The position numbers and the translations under genes are program-made. From Roseivirga sp. UBA6052 (GTDB lineage Bacteria; Bacteroidota; Bacteroidia; Cytophagales; Cyclobacteriaceae), in NCBI GenBank assembly GCA_002427755.1, contig DIYO01000004.1:186001-250000 (forward strand): a stretch of 64,000 bases of DNA, in the 5' to 3' direction. The notes under the pieces were generated by a model. That model worked only from the letters and a program-made list of their open reading frames with translations. It did no database searches and was not told the DNA's origin. The stretch's first letter is position 1; each line of letters starts with the position of its first letter. This document shows positions 24,715 to 33,953 of the stretch, one piece after another.

Positions 24715-25305
24715 ATGACTAAAGCGGAAAGAACCAAAAAGTTCATTATTGAAAAGGTATCTCCTATTTTCAACAAAAAAGGAGTTGCTGGAACATCGCT
24801 TTCAGACATGACATCGGCAACCGGATTAACCAAAGGAGCCATTTATGGAAACTTTAAAGACAAAGACACCTTAGCCATAGCATGCTTTGAACATAACCTT
24901 AGGTTTCTACAAAAGGGCTTATATAAATCTATTGCGACCAATGGCGATGCCCATCATAAGCTATCTGCCTTGATAAAATTCTACCTAGAGTATTTTCAGG
25001 ACGTTTCAGAAAACGGTGGCTGTCCATTAATGAATAGTGCCATTGAAGCTGATGATGCCTATCCTCTACTCAAAGAAAAAGTAAGACACACCATGAAACT
25101 TTGGGAAAAGGAATTAGTAAGCATCATCAGAGATAGTCAGGAAAATGGAGATACTAACCCGAAGATGGACCCGGTAAAATTTTCTAGGAGATTCATTGCT
25201 AGCATAGAAGGCGGTATTCTTCTAGCTAAATCCATGGAGGACAATAACTACTTTATTGAAGTAGCCGAAGGTCTTCAAGAACAACTAGATATTCATTTAA
25301 AGTAA
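24715..25305 (+). CDS. TetR/AcrR family transcriptional regulator
   Basis: Predicted protein of 196 aa. The N-terminal helix-turn-helix is typical: KFIIEKVSPIFNKKGVAGTS then SDMTSATGLTKGAIYGNFKDK at about residues 24-46. A ligand-binding helical domain with Cys 103 or so (GGCPLMNS) follows. The start at 24715 is immediately downstream of the promoter and operator. It is 4 bp upstream of fabF, so it probably controls that gene together with itself. Confidence 0.95.
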   Translation: MTKAERTKKFIIEKVSPIFNKKGVAGTSLSDMTSATGLTKGAIYGNFKDKDTLAIACFEHNLRFLQKGLYKSIATNGDAHHKLSALIKFYLEYFQDVSENGGCPLMNSAIEADDAYPLLKEKVRHTMKLWEKELVSIIRDSQENGDTNPKMDPVKFSRRFIASIEGGILLAKSMEDNNYFIEVAEGLQEQLDIHLK

Positions 25306-25309
25306 ACCC

Positions 25310-26548
25310 ATGAGAAGAGTAGTAGTGACTGGTATGGGCGCATTGACGCCTATTGGAAATAACTTAAATGATTTTTGGACTAACCTCACCAATGGAAAGA
25401 GTGGTGCAGGACCAATAACGAAATTCAATACTGAAAAATTCAAGACCAATTTTGCATGTGAATTAAAGGACTTCAACCTCGAAGACTTCATTCCGAAAAG
25501 TGAATCTCGTAGATATGATCCATTTACTTCTTATGCTTTAGTGGCAGTAGATGAGGCGTTAAAGAACGGCAAAGTAGACCTTGAAAGCTTAAATAAAAAC
25601 CGTATTGGTGTAATTTGGGGATCAGGTAATGGAGGTATTCAGACCTTTACAGATGAAGTAGTGGATTACGCGAAAAGAGATGAGACGCCCAAATTCAATC
25701 CTTTCTTTATCCCTAAGATTATAGCTGACATAGCCTCAGGAATCATCTCCATTAAGTATGGTTTAAGAGGGGTGAATTTCACAACCATATCAGCCTGTGC
25801 CACCTCTACCACCGCAATAATTGACGCTTTCAATTATATTAAATGGGGCAAAGCCGAAATGATTATTACCGGAGGTTCAGAAGCACCCATTACGCCAACT
25901 GGAATCGGTGGTTTTAATGCTTCTAGAGCATTATCTACTAGAAATGAAGACCCACAAAGTGCCTCAAGACCATTCGATATTAACCGAGATGGTTTTGTTA
26001 TGGGCGAAGGAGCTGGTGCATTAATCCTTGAAAGCTACGAACATGCCAAAGCCAGAGGGGCAGAAATAATTGCAGAAGTTGTTGGTGGTGGAATGGCCGC
26101 AGATGCTTATCATTTAACAGGAACCCACCCTGAAGGAGAAGGAGCATTCTTAGGTATGCATGAGGCACTGGATGATGCAAATATCTCGATTAATGAAATC
26201 GACCACATCAACATGCATGCTACATCGACTCCTGTTGGCGACAAAAGTGAATTAATCGCAATCGAAAGAGTCTTTGGATCAAATCCAGATTTAGGCATAA
26301 GTGCCACAAAATCTATGACGGGCCATTTACTAGGTGCAGCTGGAGCCATAGAAGCTATTGCTTCAATAAAGGCTACTCAAGAGGACATTATCCCCCCGAC
26401 TATCAATACTAAGGAAGTAGATCCTGAGTGGGAAGAGAAGTTTGACCTTACGCTAGAAACCGCAGCCAAAAGAACTGTAAATTATGCCATGAGCAACACC
26501 TTTGGATTCGGTGGGCATATTGCTACCGCCATCTTTAAGAAGTACTAG
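25310..26548 (+). CDS. fabF: Beta-ketoacyl-ACP synthase II
   Basis: Predicted protein of 412 aa, normal length for KAS II. The Cys-His-His triad is complete: SACATSTTA (Cys about 163), NMHATSTPVGD (His about 303) and SMTGHLLGAAG (His about 338). It condenses malonyl-ACP with acyl-ACP in fatty-acid elongation. There is no acyl carrier protein or other fab gene here. Pairing with a TetR regulator suggests an inducible accessory copy rather than the housekeeping one (inference). Confidence 0.93.
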   Translation: MRRVVVTGMGALTPIGNNLNDFWTNLTNGKSGAGPITKFNTEKFKTNFACELKDFNLEDFIPKSESRRYDPFTSYALVAVDEALKNGKVDLESLNKNRIGVIWGSGNGGIQTFTDEVVDYAKRDETPKFNPFFIPKIIADIASGIISIKYGLRGVNFTTISACATSTTAIIDAFNYIKWGKAEMIITGGSEAPITPTGIGGFNASRALSTRNEDPQSASRPFDINRDGFVMGEGAGALILESYEHAKARGAEIIAEVVGGGMAADAYHLTGTHPEGEGAFLGMHEALDDANISINEIDHINMHATSTPVGDKSELIAIERVFGSNPDLGISATKSMTGHLLGAAGAIEAIASIKATQEDIIPPTINTKEVDPEWEEKFDLTLETAAKRTVNYAMSNTFGFGGHIATAIFKKY

Positions 26549-26559
26549 GCGTTTTTCCG

Positions 26560-26604
26560 ATCCGTTTTGAATTTCGTATTTTGAATATTCAAAACGGATT
26601 TTTT
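26560..26604 (+). terminator. Intrinsic terminator after fabF, abutting the ggt start codon
   Basis: A 13-bp perfect stem (arms ATCCGTTTTGAAT and ATTCAAAACGGAT, 26560-26572 and 26587-26599) with a 14-nt loop is followed by TTTTT up to 26604. The ATG of the gamma-glutamyltransferase gene is at 26605. The element should end the fabF transcript and could also act as an attenuator for the next gene. Confidence 0.8.
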
Positions 26605-28347
26605 ATGCGCTTCAACCAAATTTTTACGCTCTTACTACTTTTCATTTTATCAGCTTGTTCATCAACTACAACTACTGAACCAGTTGATGATAACCCTAAA
26701 ACTGAACAATCGAATTTAGGCATGGTAGCAGCAGCTCAGCCACTTGCTACGCAAGCAGGTAACGAAATGCTAGCATTAGGAGGAAACGCAGCTGATGCTG
26801 CTATAGCCTCAGGCTTTGTGATCTCAGTTGTTGAGCCAACAATGAATAGTATTGGTGGAAGAAGTCAAATTCTGGTAAGAACCAAGGATGGCATATTTCA
26901 GGCTTATAATGGAATGACTGAGATCCCGGCAAGCTTTGTTCAACCAGAAACTCCAGCTACCCAAGGACATGGTACAATTGCCATTCCCGGAGTTGTAGCT
27001 AATCTTATGAGACTTCATAAAGAATATGGCAGTCTTCCTTTAGAGACACTTATGCAACCTGCTATTAATGCAGCTCAAAACGGTTTCGAAGTTCTTCCAG
27101 GCGAAGCCGCCAGGCATGCCTCCGGTTACGATGCATTTAAAAACAATCCTGGTTTTAAAGCACAAATGCTAAAACAAGACTCTATTACCTACCAAGCCGG
27201 AGAAATATTGAAGCAGCCCGATCTGGCAGAAACTTTGAAGAGAATTGCTGCTACAAACGGAAAAGACTTTTATGAAGGAGAGACTGCTCAAAGAATTGCA
27301 TCAGATATGGAAGTCAATGGTGGCTTTGTCTCCCTTGATGACCTAAAGAATTACCAAGCGATTGATGGCCGATATGTCACTACAAATTATAGAGGATATG
27401 ATATTCACTCCATTCCAGCCCCTGCCGGTGGTGGCTTAATTGTTAAGACTCTCAATATCCTAGAGAATTTCGATATGGCTAGTCTCAGCAATGCACAGTG
27501 GGGAGCCGTTGTAAATCAAGCACTGTCACATGCCGTAGAGAGTATGACCTATGACTATCAAGAATCAGATTTAGCATTTGTTGAAAGTCGTGAATGGGCG
27601 AAGGAAAAAGCATCAACAGTAGTTATTCCTTTAGAAGAGTCATCAGCATTCAACATTGATTTCAACGTGGAGAGAGACATTAATCTCGTAGCGTCAAACA
27701 CTGACTGGACAGGAAATACATGGGGTGAAGAAAGTCATCACACCACTCATTTTGTAACTGCAGATTGTGAAGGCATGGTTGTTTCCATCACACAGACGGT
27801 AGGTCCATTATTTGGTTCAAAGGTAATTACTCCTGGACTCGGTTTTGTCTATGCGTCAACAATGGGTGCATATCTATCAGGATCAGATCAAAACCCTGGT
27901 GCTAGACCCAGAACCACAATAGCACCAACCGTGGTTACCAAAGATGGAGAAGTAGTGATGACTTTAGGAGCTGCTGGTGGTTTAAGAATTCTTTCAGGGA
28001 TTGTACAAGTTATATCTAGAACGATCGACCAAGGAATGGATTTAGAATCTGCGGTAGCTGCACCAAGGGTACATCCTTCACAATCTACCAATAGAGAAAC
28101 CGGGCAAAGAGAATTTGATCGCATGCGATTTAGCGCAGAGTTTACGCCAGAAAACGGTTGGACATCTGCTGATTCTACATTTTGGACCAATAGTGGTTTT
28201 AAAGTTCAAGCCATAAAAAGATATGGGGCCTTTTCTAGGGTCCATGCCATTTCAAGAGACTTGAAAACTGGAATTTGGACTGGAATGGCTGATTTAGATT
28301 GGGAAGGCACAGCAGATGCACCCTCCGATTCTAATTGTAATCAGTAG
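26605..28347 (+). CDS. ggt: Gamma-glutamyltransferase (lipoprotein)
   Basis: Predicted protein of 580 aa with a lipoprotein signal (LLLLFILSACSS). It carries the Ntn-hydrolase gamma-glutamyltranspeptidase fold: GGNAADAAIASGFVISVVEP early, and the autoprocessing and catalytic Thr in HHTTHFVTADCEG at about residue 380. The GARPRTTIAPTVV and LGAAGGLRI segments belong to the small subunit. It cleaves or transfers the gamma-glutamyl group of glutathione and related peptides in the periplasm. Start choice rests on the lipoprotein signal; the first 24 codons of a longer in-frame version would come from the terminator. Confidence 0.93.
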   Translation: MRFNQIFTLLLLFILSACSSTTTTEPVDDNPKTEQSNLGMVAAAQPLATQAGNEMLALGGNAADAAIASGFVISVVEPTMNSIGGRSQILVRTKDGIFQAYNGMTEIPASFVQPETPATQGHGTIAIPGVVANLMRLHKEYGSLPLETLMQPAINAAQNGFEVLPGEAARHASGYDAFKNNPGFKAQMLKQDSITYQAGEILKQPDLAETLKRIAATNGKDFYEGETAQRIASDMEVNGGFVSLDDLKNYQAIDGRYVTTNYRGYDIHSIPAPAGGGLIVKTLNILENFDMASLSNAQWGAVVNQALSHAVESMTYDYQESDLAFVESREWAKEKASTVVIPLEESSAFNIDFNVERDINLVASNTDWTGNTWGEESHHTTHFVTADCEGMVVSITQTVGPLFGSKVITPGLGFVYASTMGAYLSGSDQNPGARPRTTIAPTVVTKDGEVVMTLGAAGGLRILSGIVQVISRTIDQGMDLESAVAAPRVHPSQSTNRETGQREFDRMRFSAEFTPENGWTSADSTFWTNSGFKVQAIKRYGAFSRVHAISRDLKTGIWTGMADLDWEGTADAPSDSNCNQ

Positions 28348-29130
28348 TTATTCTGTTGGATCAGCTGCTATTGAAGCGCCTTCAGGTACAATGAAGTTTT
28401 CCATAGCTGGGAAGTCAGTAGATACTTTGATATCAGTGAAGGTCCTAGCTCCTCCCCTAGCTTCACCAACTACACCATCCTTATATTGATACCACTGCAA
28501 AGATCCAGGCAGGATTACGCCTTCATAGGAGTTCCAGTCATCGTATTTAATTAGATTGTAACGTTCGCTTGTCTCACCTCCTCCAAAAGTAGCCGTATAC
28601 ATTAACCATTCCATCTGATGCGTTTCTTGGTCAGTATATATGATGTAATTGTCCTTAGGAGAATCCCCTACTCCATCATTATAGCTGATTTTCAAAGCAT
28701 TATACATTTTACCTTTAATTTCCAAAGGCTCTAAATCTTCGTATATAATTCCGGGGTCGCCTACAACAAAAGGAAAAGCATAGAAATAGAACATGAGATT
28801 ATATCGCATTCTTTGGCGATCTGCGTTTTCAGAGGCTGGATATACCCAAACTTGCTTACCATCGAAACCCACAGTCTGTTGCTCAGATTCAATACGCGTA
28901 TATCTATTCTGCAGATCTACAAGGGTCTTACTACTACCATTTGTATAAGACATTTGCTTTAGCTTGGTCCAAGCGTCAAATCCTCCATGAGCATCGAACA
29001 CTTGTTTGATACTTTCAGAATGATGACTATAAAAATCTACTTTGGCAACTTGCTCAGTTTCTGACACTTCTTTTGTCCCTTCACAAGAGAGCATAAACGT
29101 CAATAAGGAAAAGAGAATTAATTTTTTCAT
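28348..29130 (-). CDS. DUF6503-like lipoprotein
   Basis: Predicted protein of 260 aa with a lipoprotein signal (SLLTFMLSCEG). The mature part is beta-rich with KQVFDAHGGFDAWTKLKQMSY at its start and the conserved GFDGKQVWVYP and NYIIYTDQETHQMEWLMYT blocks, fitting the DUF6503 group. These extracellular proteins are frequent in Bacteroidota; their role is not known. Its stop directly abuts the ggt stop, with no base between. Confidence 0.82.
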   Translation of the reverse strand: MKKLILFSLLTFMLSCEGTKEVSETEQVAKVDFYSHHSESIKQVFDAHGGFDAWTKLKQMSYTNGSSKTLVDLQNRYTRIESEQQTVGFDGKQVWVYPASENADRQRMRYNLMFYFYAFPFVVGDPGIIYEDLEPLEIKGKMYNALKISYNDGVGDSPKDNYIIYTDQETHQMEWLMYTATFGGGETSERYNLIKYDDWNSYEGVILPGSLQWYQYKDGVVGEARGGARTFTDIKVSTDFPAMENFIVPEGASIAADPTE

Positions 29131-29204
29131 TTTAAGGTTAAGGTTGGGTTTCTATTCAACTCTATTGGCAAACCAATGTTATTCCATCCAAATAAGTTTA
29201 AGAT

Positions 29205-29528
29205 ATGGTAGATCTAAACCAATTTTTCGATTCAATTGTCGCTGAGATGTCAAAAGAGCATCCAGTGACTGAAGGCACCATGATGGGGTCTAGAGGTATC
29301 CAGTACAAAAAAAAGAACTTCGTATTCATTTGGGGTAATGACAAAATGGTGTTTCGATTGGGTAGAGATTTCGAACCTCAGTCTGAAGGCATACATGATT
29401 ATGAGCTACTCAATCCATTCAAGAATAAGCCTCCTTTGAAAGATTGGTTTGTTTTGAGAAAAAACGAAGATAAATGGTATGAGTTAGCAATAGTAGCTTA
29501 CCAATTCACCAAAGCAGAGTTAGGTTAG
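29205..29528 (+). CDS. Small TfoX/YjbR-like protein
   Basis: Predicted protein of 107 aa. The segment MMGSRGIQYKKKNFVFIWG followed by KMVFRLG resembles the beta-sheet core of the TfoX N-terminal/YjbR fold, but the match is by pattern only. It contains no signal peptide and no catalytic motif. It is divergent from the DUF6503-like gene and its stop interlocks with that of the next convergent gene in TTAG at 29525-29528. Confidence 0.7.
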   Translation: MVDLNQFFDSIVAEMSKEHPVTEGTMMGSRGIQYKKKNFVFIWGNDKMVFRLGRDFEPQSEGIHDYELLNPFKNKPPLKDWFVLRKNEDKWYELAIVAYQFTKAELG

Positions 29529-29953
29529 TTCATAGTAAAAACCTGAACTACTGTACAACGCGTTCTACTATCCTCGAAAATCAAATTCAATTGGTCTTCG
29601 AACAATTCATATCTGAGAATATCAAGACTCGAACCATTCTCAATAAATAGCTCTTCATCACCTAACGTAAAGTTATTGATCTCAACACTACTATTGCCAT
29701 CCTTTATCGCACGCCTTGTTAACACCCCTCTTGATTCGAATGTATACTCTAAACAATGACTTGAAGTACAATCCTTTTCTTCAGTGCCATTATTCACACG
29801 ATTTGGACAATTCACCCTTACTTCACTTACTTGAGTCCATTGACCAACAAGTTCTTGTGGAATGTCAATGAGAGGACTTGCTTCTTCCTGACAGGCTACA
29901 AAAAGTGTAGAAATCATAAGTATGTAACAAAGTCTTTTCACAGGGCCTTTCAT
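29525..29953 (-). CDS. Lipocalin-like small lipoprotein
   Basis: Predicted protein of 142 aa with a lipoprotein signal (ILMISTLFVACQEE). The mature part starts IPQELVGQWTQVSE, the typical opening of lipocalin-like domains, then runs as short beta strands with four Cys (about residues 50-70 and 135), which may form disulfides. Function unknown. The start at 29953 is the one that gives the signal peptide. Confidence 0.8.
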   Translation of the reverse strand: MKGPVKRLCYILMISTLFVACQEEASPLIDIPQELVGQWTQVSEVRVNCPNRVNNGTEEKDCTSSHCLEYTFESRGVLTRRAIKDGNSSVEINNFTLGDEELFIENGSSLDILRYELFEDQLNLIFEDSRTRCTVVQVFTMN

Positions 29954-29981
29954 TATCTTTAATTTACCAATTAAATCTTTA

Positions 29982-30016
29982 GAATGCTTAATTGTTTGTT
30001 TTGAACCCAAGCATTC
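29982..30016. repeat. Inverted repeat upstream of metZ
   Basis: GAATGCTT at 29982-29989 and AAGCATTC at 30009-30016 are perfect 8-nt arms around a 19-nt loop, ending 17 bp before the metZ ATG. It could be an operator or leader hairpin. It does not show the extended helices of a SAM riboswitch. Confidence 0.45.
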
Positions 30017-30033
30017 GGTAATGAATACGACAT

Positions 30034-31215
30034 ATGAAAAAACGCTACAGACCAGAAACTGAAGCAGTTAGAATACAAATAGATAAAACGCATGCTCAAG
30101 AACATGCAAACCCCATGTACCTCACCTCGAGTTTTACTTATGATAATGCAGAGGAGATGCGTGCGGCATTTGCGGGTGAATTGAAGCGGAATATCTACAG
30201 TCGTTTTAGCAATCCTAACCTGCAAGAGTTTGTCGATAAAATTTGTGCAATGGAAGGAGCCGAAGCCGGCTATGCCTTTGCCACGGGGATGTCAGCAGTT
30301 TTTTCAACATTTGCAGCCCTATGTGATGCTGGCGATCACATTATTTCGTGTAGATCCATATTCGGATCAACCCATACCGTATTCAACAAAATTTTACCAA
30401 AGTGGAATATCAACACAACTTATGTAGACATTAAGTCTCCTGAGGAATGGCACAAGGCGGTACAACCAAACAGTAAAATGCTCTATGTTGAAACACCTAC
30501 TAACCCAGGTGTAGATTTAGTCGACTTGAAATGGCTTGGACAATTCGTTAAGGAACATGAGCTAATTCTGGTGGTAGATAATTGCTTTGCTACTCCATAT
30601 TTACAGCAACCCATTCCATTCGGTGCTGATTTGGTAATTCATTCTGCCACAAAATTCATCGATGGCCAAGGGAGGGTTTTAGGCGGAGTTACTGTGGGTA
30701 AAAAAGAGCTTATAGAGGAGATTTACGCTTTTGGGAGAAGTACCGGTCCGGCACTTTCACCCTTCAATGCATGGGTACTTTCAAAGAGTATGGAAACACT
30801 TGCAGTAAGAATGGATAAGCATTGCGATAGTGCTTTGAAGGTTGGTGAATTCTTATCATCTCACAAACAAGTTAGCTGGGTTAAGTATCCTTTTTTAGCA
30901 AGTCATCCCCAATATGAAATTGCCAAGAAGCAGATGAAAGCAGGAGGCGGAGTTGTGGCATTTGGCATAGAAGGTGGATTAGAAGCAGGTATTAAGTTTT
31001 TAAATGCCATAGAAATGTGCTCTTTAACTGCCAATCTTGGTGACAGCCGCACAATTGTAACTCACCCCTCTTCAACCACTCATGCTAAGCTCAGTGAAGA
31101 TGAGCGATTAAAAGTTGATATTACGCCCGAACTAATCAGGGTCTCGGTAGGTTTAGAACATGTCGATGACATAATTGAAGATATCGACCAAGCGTTAATT
31201 TCCAGTAAAGCCTAA
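30034..31215 (+). CDS. metZ: O-succinylhomoserine sulfhydrylase-type transsulfuration enzyme
   Basis: Predicted protein of 393 aa of the Cys/Met-metabolism PLP family. The PLP lysine is in HSATKFIDGQGRVLGG at about residue 207; other family blocks are YSRFSNPNLQEF, FATGMSAVF, VETPTNPG, and THPSSTTHAKL. The opening RPETEAVRIQ and these blocks fit MetZ, which makes homocysteine from an acylated homoserine and sulfide. Cystathionine gamma-synthase cannot be excluded by reading alone. Confidence 0.88.
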   Translation: MKKRYRPETEAVRIQIDKTHAQEHANPMYLTSSFTYDNAEEMRAAFAGELKRNIYSRFSNPNLQEFVDKICAMEGAEAGYAFATGMSAVFSTFAALCDAGDHIISCRSIFGSTHTVFNKILPKWNINTTYVDIKSPEEWHKAVQPNSKMLYVETPTNPGVDLVDLKWLGQFVKEHELILVVDNCFATPYLQQPIPFGADLVIHSATKFIDGQGRVLGGVTVGKKELIEEIYAFGRSTGPALSPFNAWVLSKSMETLAVRMDKHCDSALKVGEFLSSHKQVSWVKYPFLASHPQYEIAKKQMKAGGGVVAFGIEGGLEAGIKFLNAIEMCSLTANLGDSRTIVTHPSSTTHAKLSEDERLKVDITPELIRVSVGLEHVDDIIEDIDQALISSKA

Positions 31216-31223
31216 GGCAATTC

Positions 31224-32471
31224 ATGAAGAAAATACTAGCGGAAATTCTCACCATAGGTGATGAAATTCTTTACGGCCAAATTACAGATACCAATTCGCA
31301 ATGGATGAGCTCAGAACTCGACCAGCTTGGAATTAAAGTAGTTAGAAAAACTACCGTTGGAGATACCGAAGACGAAATCCTAGGAGCTTTTGCCGAAGCT
31401 GAATCAAGAGCAGATATTGTATTGATTACCGGAGGTCTAGGTCCTACCAATGACGATTTAACAATGCCAATGCTAGCAAGATATTTTGATTCAGAAATCG
31501 TCATGAATGAAGACGTTCTAAATCATGTAAAGCATTTCTTCGAAAGCAGAGGTAGAAAATTTACAGAGCTAAACAGAAGGCAAGCTTTAGTACCTGAAAT
31601 TGCTTTGGTTTTACACAATGAATTGGGCACTGCACCAGGCACTTGGTATGAGCGAGAAGGGAAAGTCTTCGTCTCTATGCCGGGCGTTCCTCATGAGATG
31701 AAAAATCTCATGAAGAAGCACGTGCTTCCCAAACTTCAAGAAGTATTTCAAACACCTGTTATCTATCATAAACTAGTTAAAACAGTTGGTGTAGGTGAAT
31801 CATTTTTAGCAGATATAATCAAGGATTGGGAAGCTGCGCTTCCGGAACATATTAGATTGGCCTATTTGCCGAGTATCGGCCATGTAAAACTAAGGCTTAC
31901 AGCAATAGGGACAGACAAGGAAACTTTAAAGCAAGAGGTAGAGGAACAAATTGACCTTTTGAAACCATTGGCAGGTAAGTTCATTTACGGTTATAATCAA
32001 ACAACGCTAGAAAAAGCTGTTGGGGAAATTCTGCTTGAACAAGGTAAAACCATTGCTTTAGCCGAAAGTTGTACCGGAGGTTACGTACAACATAAACTCA
32101 CTACCATACCCGGTTCTTCAAGTTATTTCCAAGGCGGTGTAGTACCTTATCACAACGACCACAAAATTAACCTGCTAGACATTGACCCAGAGATAGTTGA
32201 TAAACATGGGGCAGTAAGTGAGGAGTGCGTAAAAGCAATGGCTGAAAATGTACGTGAAAAATTCGGAGCTGATGTTGGTGCAGCAACTAGTGGAATTGCG
32301 GGCCCGGGTGGTGGAACACCTGAAAAACCAGTAGGAACGGTATGGATTGCCTATGCCGATGGTGTAAAAACGATCGCAAAAAAACTGCAACTGACTAAGA
32401 ATAGAGTATTAAATATTGAAATCAGTCAGATATCAGTATTAAATTTGGTAAGAAAAAGTTTACAAGAGTAA
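31224..32471 (+). CDS. cinA: CinA-like nicotinamide-nucleotide amidohydrolase
   Basis: Predicted protein of 415 aa with two domains. The N-terminal MoCF-like domain (AEILTIGDEILYGQ; VLITGGLGPTNDDLT; FVSMPGVPHEM) carries ADP-ribose or NAD-related pyrophosphatase activity in relatives. The C-terminal PncC domain (ALAESCTGGYVQHKLTTIPG; SGIAGPGGGTPEKPVGTVW) deamidates nicotinamide mononucleotide. Length is typical. It starts 8 bp after metZ and may share its transcript. Confidence 0.95.
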   Translation: MKKILAEILTIGDEILYGQITDTNSQWMSSELDQLGIKVVRKTTVGDTEDEILGAFAEAESRADIVLITGGLGPTNDDLTMPMLARYFDSEIVMNEDVLNHVKHFFESRGRKFTELNRRQALVPEIALVLHNELGTAPGTWYEREGKVFVSMPGVPHEMKNLMKKHVLPKLQEVFQTPVIYHKLVKTVGVGESFLADIIKDWEAALPEHIRLAYLPSIGHVKLRLTAIGTDKETLKQEVEEQIDLLKPLAGKFIYGYNQTTLEKAVGEILLEQGKTIALAESCTGGYVQHKLTTIPGSSSYFQGGVVPYHNDHKINLLDIDPEIVDKHGAVSEECVKAMAENVREKFGADVGAATSGIAGPGGGTPEKPVGTVWIAYADGVKTIAKKLQLTKNRVLNIEISQISVLNLVRKSLQE

Positions 32472-32475
32472 TACA

Positions 32476-32507
32476 TTGATAATATTTGGCAAAAGAGTTA
32501 CTTTTGT
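32476..32507 (+). promoter_or_regulatory. Bacteroidota-type promoter of the lipoyl E2 gene
   Basis: TTG at 32476-32478, 20-nt spacer, then TACTTTTGT at 32499-32507, matching TAnnTTTGY. It leaves a leader of about 35-40 nt before the ATG at 32550. Confidence 0.65.
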
Positions 32508-32549
32508 CTTTCTGTGCAAACGTTTTACACAGATTTAAATTCGTAAGCG

Positions 32550-33893
32550 ATGGCTATAGTAGAAATGGTAATGCCAAAGATGGGAGAAAGTATCATGGAG
32601 GGTACTGTTCTATCTTGGTTAAAAAGTGAAGGCGAAGAAATTGAAGCTGATGAGTCAGTACTTGAAGTAGCAACCGATAAGGTTGATACTGAAGTGCCTG
32701 CAACTCATGGTGGCGTGCTAAAAGAAATTCTTGTCCAAGAAGGAGATGTTGTTCCTGTTGGCGCCCCTATTGCTAAAATCGAAACAGAAGCTGCAGCAGA
32801 AACCTCTGAAGCACCGGTTGAAACGCCAGCCGAGCCAGCTGCTACTCCAGTAGCTGTAAACGGAAAAGCTGCGGAATCAGTAACAGAAACAGCTTCTAGC
32901 AGCAACGGACATGCCGTTTTAGAGCAGCCGGCAGGTGATAGATTCTATTCACCTTTAGTAATGAACATTGCCAGACAAGAGAGCATTCCAATGGCTGAGC
33001 TTGAGAGAGTGCCCGGAACAGGAAGAGAAGGAAGAGTTACTAAAAAAGACATCTTAGCTTACGTAAAGAATAGACCAGCAGGTGGTGCGGCTCCTTCGCC
33101 AGCGCCTAGTCAAGCGCCAACCGCTGCACCAAAAGCAGCTCCTACGGAAAGAGCTCCTCAACCAATGCCCGTTAGCGTATCCGGTCAGGATGAAATCATC
33201 GAAATGGACAGAATGCGCAAAATGATTGCAGAGCGCATGGTTGACTCTAAACGCATCTCTCCTCATGTTACTTCATTTGTTGAGGCAGATGTTACAGAGA
33301 TTGTGTACTGGAGAAATAGAGTAAAACAGTCTTTCAAAGAAAGAGAAGGAGAGCCAATTACCTTCACTCCAATCTTTATGGAAGCAGTGGTGAATGCCAT
33401 GAAGGACTATCCAATGATGAACATTCAAGTTGATGGTGACAAAATCATCAAAAAGAAAGACATCAATATTGGAATGGCCGTTGCTCTTCCATCTGGTAAT
33501 TTAATTGTACCTGTTATCCATAATGCAGACCAGTATAATCTGGTGGGATTAACTAAAAAGGTTAATGACCTCGCCAGAAGAGCCAGAGAGAACAAGTTGA
33601 CTCCTGATGATCTACAGGGTGGAACATATACTATTTCAAACGTAGGTTCATTTGGCAATGTAATGGGTACACCTATCATTATGCAGCCACAGGTGGGTAT
33701 TTTAGCATTAGGCGCAGTAACTAAAAAGCCAGCTGTAATTGAGACTCCAGCAGGAGATGCCATTGCCATTAGACATAAGATGTTCTTATCTCACTCTTAC
33801 GACCATAGAGTAGTTGATGGTTCTTTAGGTGGTATGTTTGTAAGAAGAGTAGCTGACTACCTAGAACGTTTTGATTTAAACAGAGAAGTCTAA
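32550..33893 (+). CDS. Dihydrolipoamide acyltransferase (2-oxoacid dehydrogenase E2)
   Basis: Predicted protein of 447 aa. An N-terminal lipoyl domain carries the lipoylated Lys in VATDKVDTEVP at about residue 43. An Ala/Pro linker follows, then the peripheral subunit-binding domain (FYSPLVMNIARQ ... GRVTKKDILAYV, about 130-170), a second linker, and the acyltransferase domain ending SHSYDHRVVDGSLGGMF with the catalytic His. The branched-chain or 2-oxoglutarate type cannot be separated with certainty. E1 and E3 genes are not in this window. Confidence 0.92.
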   Translation: MAIVEMVMPKMGESIMEGTVLSWLKSEGEEIEADESVLEVATDKVDTEVPATHGGVLKEILVQEGDVVPVGAPIAKIETEAAAETSEAPVETPAEPAATPVAVNGKAAESVTETASSSNGHAVLEQPAGDRFYSPLVMNIARQESIPMAELERVPGTGREGRVTKKDILAYVKNRPAGGAAPSPAPSQAPTAAPKAAPTERAPQPMPVSVSGQDEIIEMDRMRKMIAERMVDSKRISPHVTSFVEADVTEIVYWRNRVKQSFKEREGEPITFTPIFMEAVVNAMKDYPMMNIQVDGDKIIKKKDINIGMAVALPSGNLIVPVIHNADQYNLVGLTKKVNDLARRARENKLTPDDLQGGTYTISNVGSFGNVMGTPIIMQPQVGILALGAVTKKPAVIETPAGDAIAIRHKMFLSHSYDHRVVDGSLGGMFVRRVADYLERFDLNREV

Positions 33894-33918
33894 ACAATAG
33901 TCAGAAACAATAAAATTG

Positions 33919-33953
33919 AAACCCCATCTTGAGCGATCAGGATGGGGTTTTTG
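33919..33953 (+). terminator. Intrinsic terminator after the E2 gene
   Basis: Stem AACCCCATC (33920-33928) pairs with GATGGGGTT (33941-33949), loop of 12 nt, then TTTG. It ends 25-55 bp after the E2 stop. The 3' arm contains the ATG at 33942, which is the first in-frame start of the next gene. Confidence 0.88.

Noticed and set aside
25310..26548. Polyketide or aryl-polyene cluster
   Set aside because: A single KAS II gene without ACP, ketoreductase, dehydratase or acyltransferase neighbours.
29954..30033. SAM riboswitch upstream of metZ
   Set aside because: Only one simple 8-nt inverted repeat is present in 80 bp, too little for known SAM aptamers.
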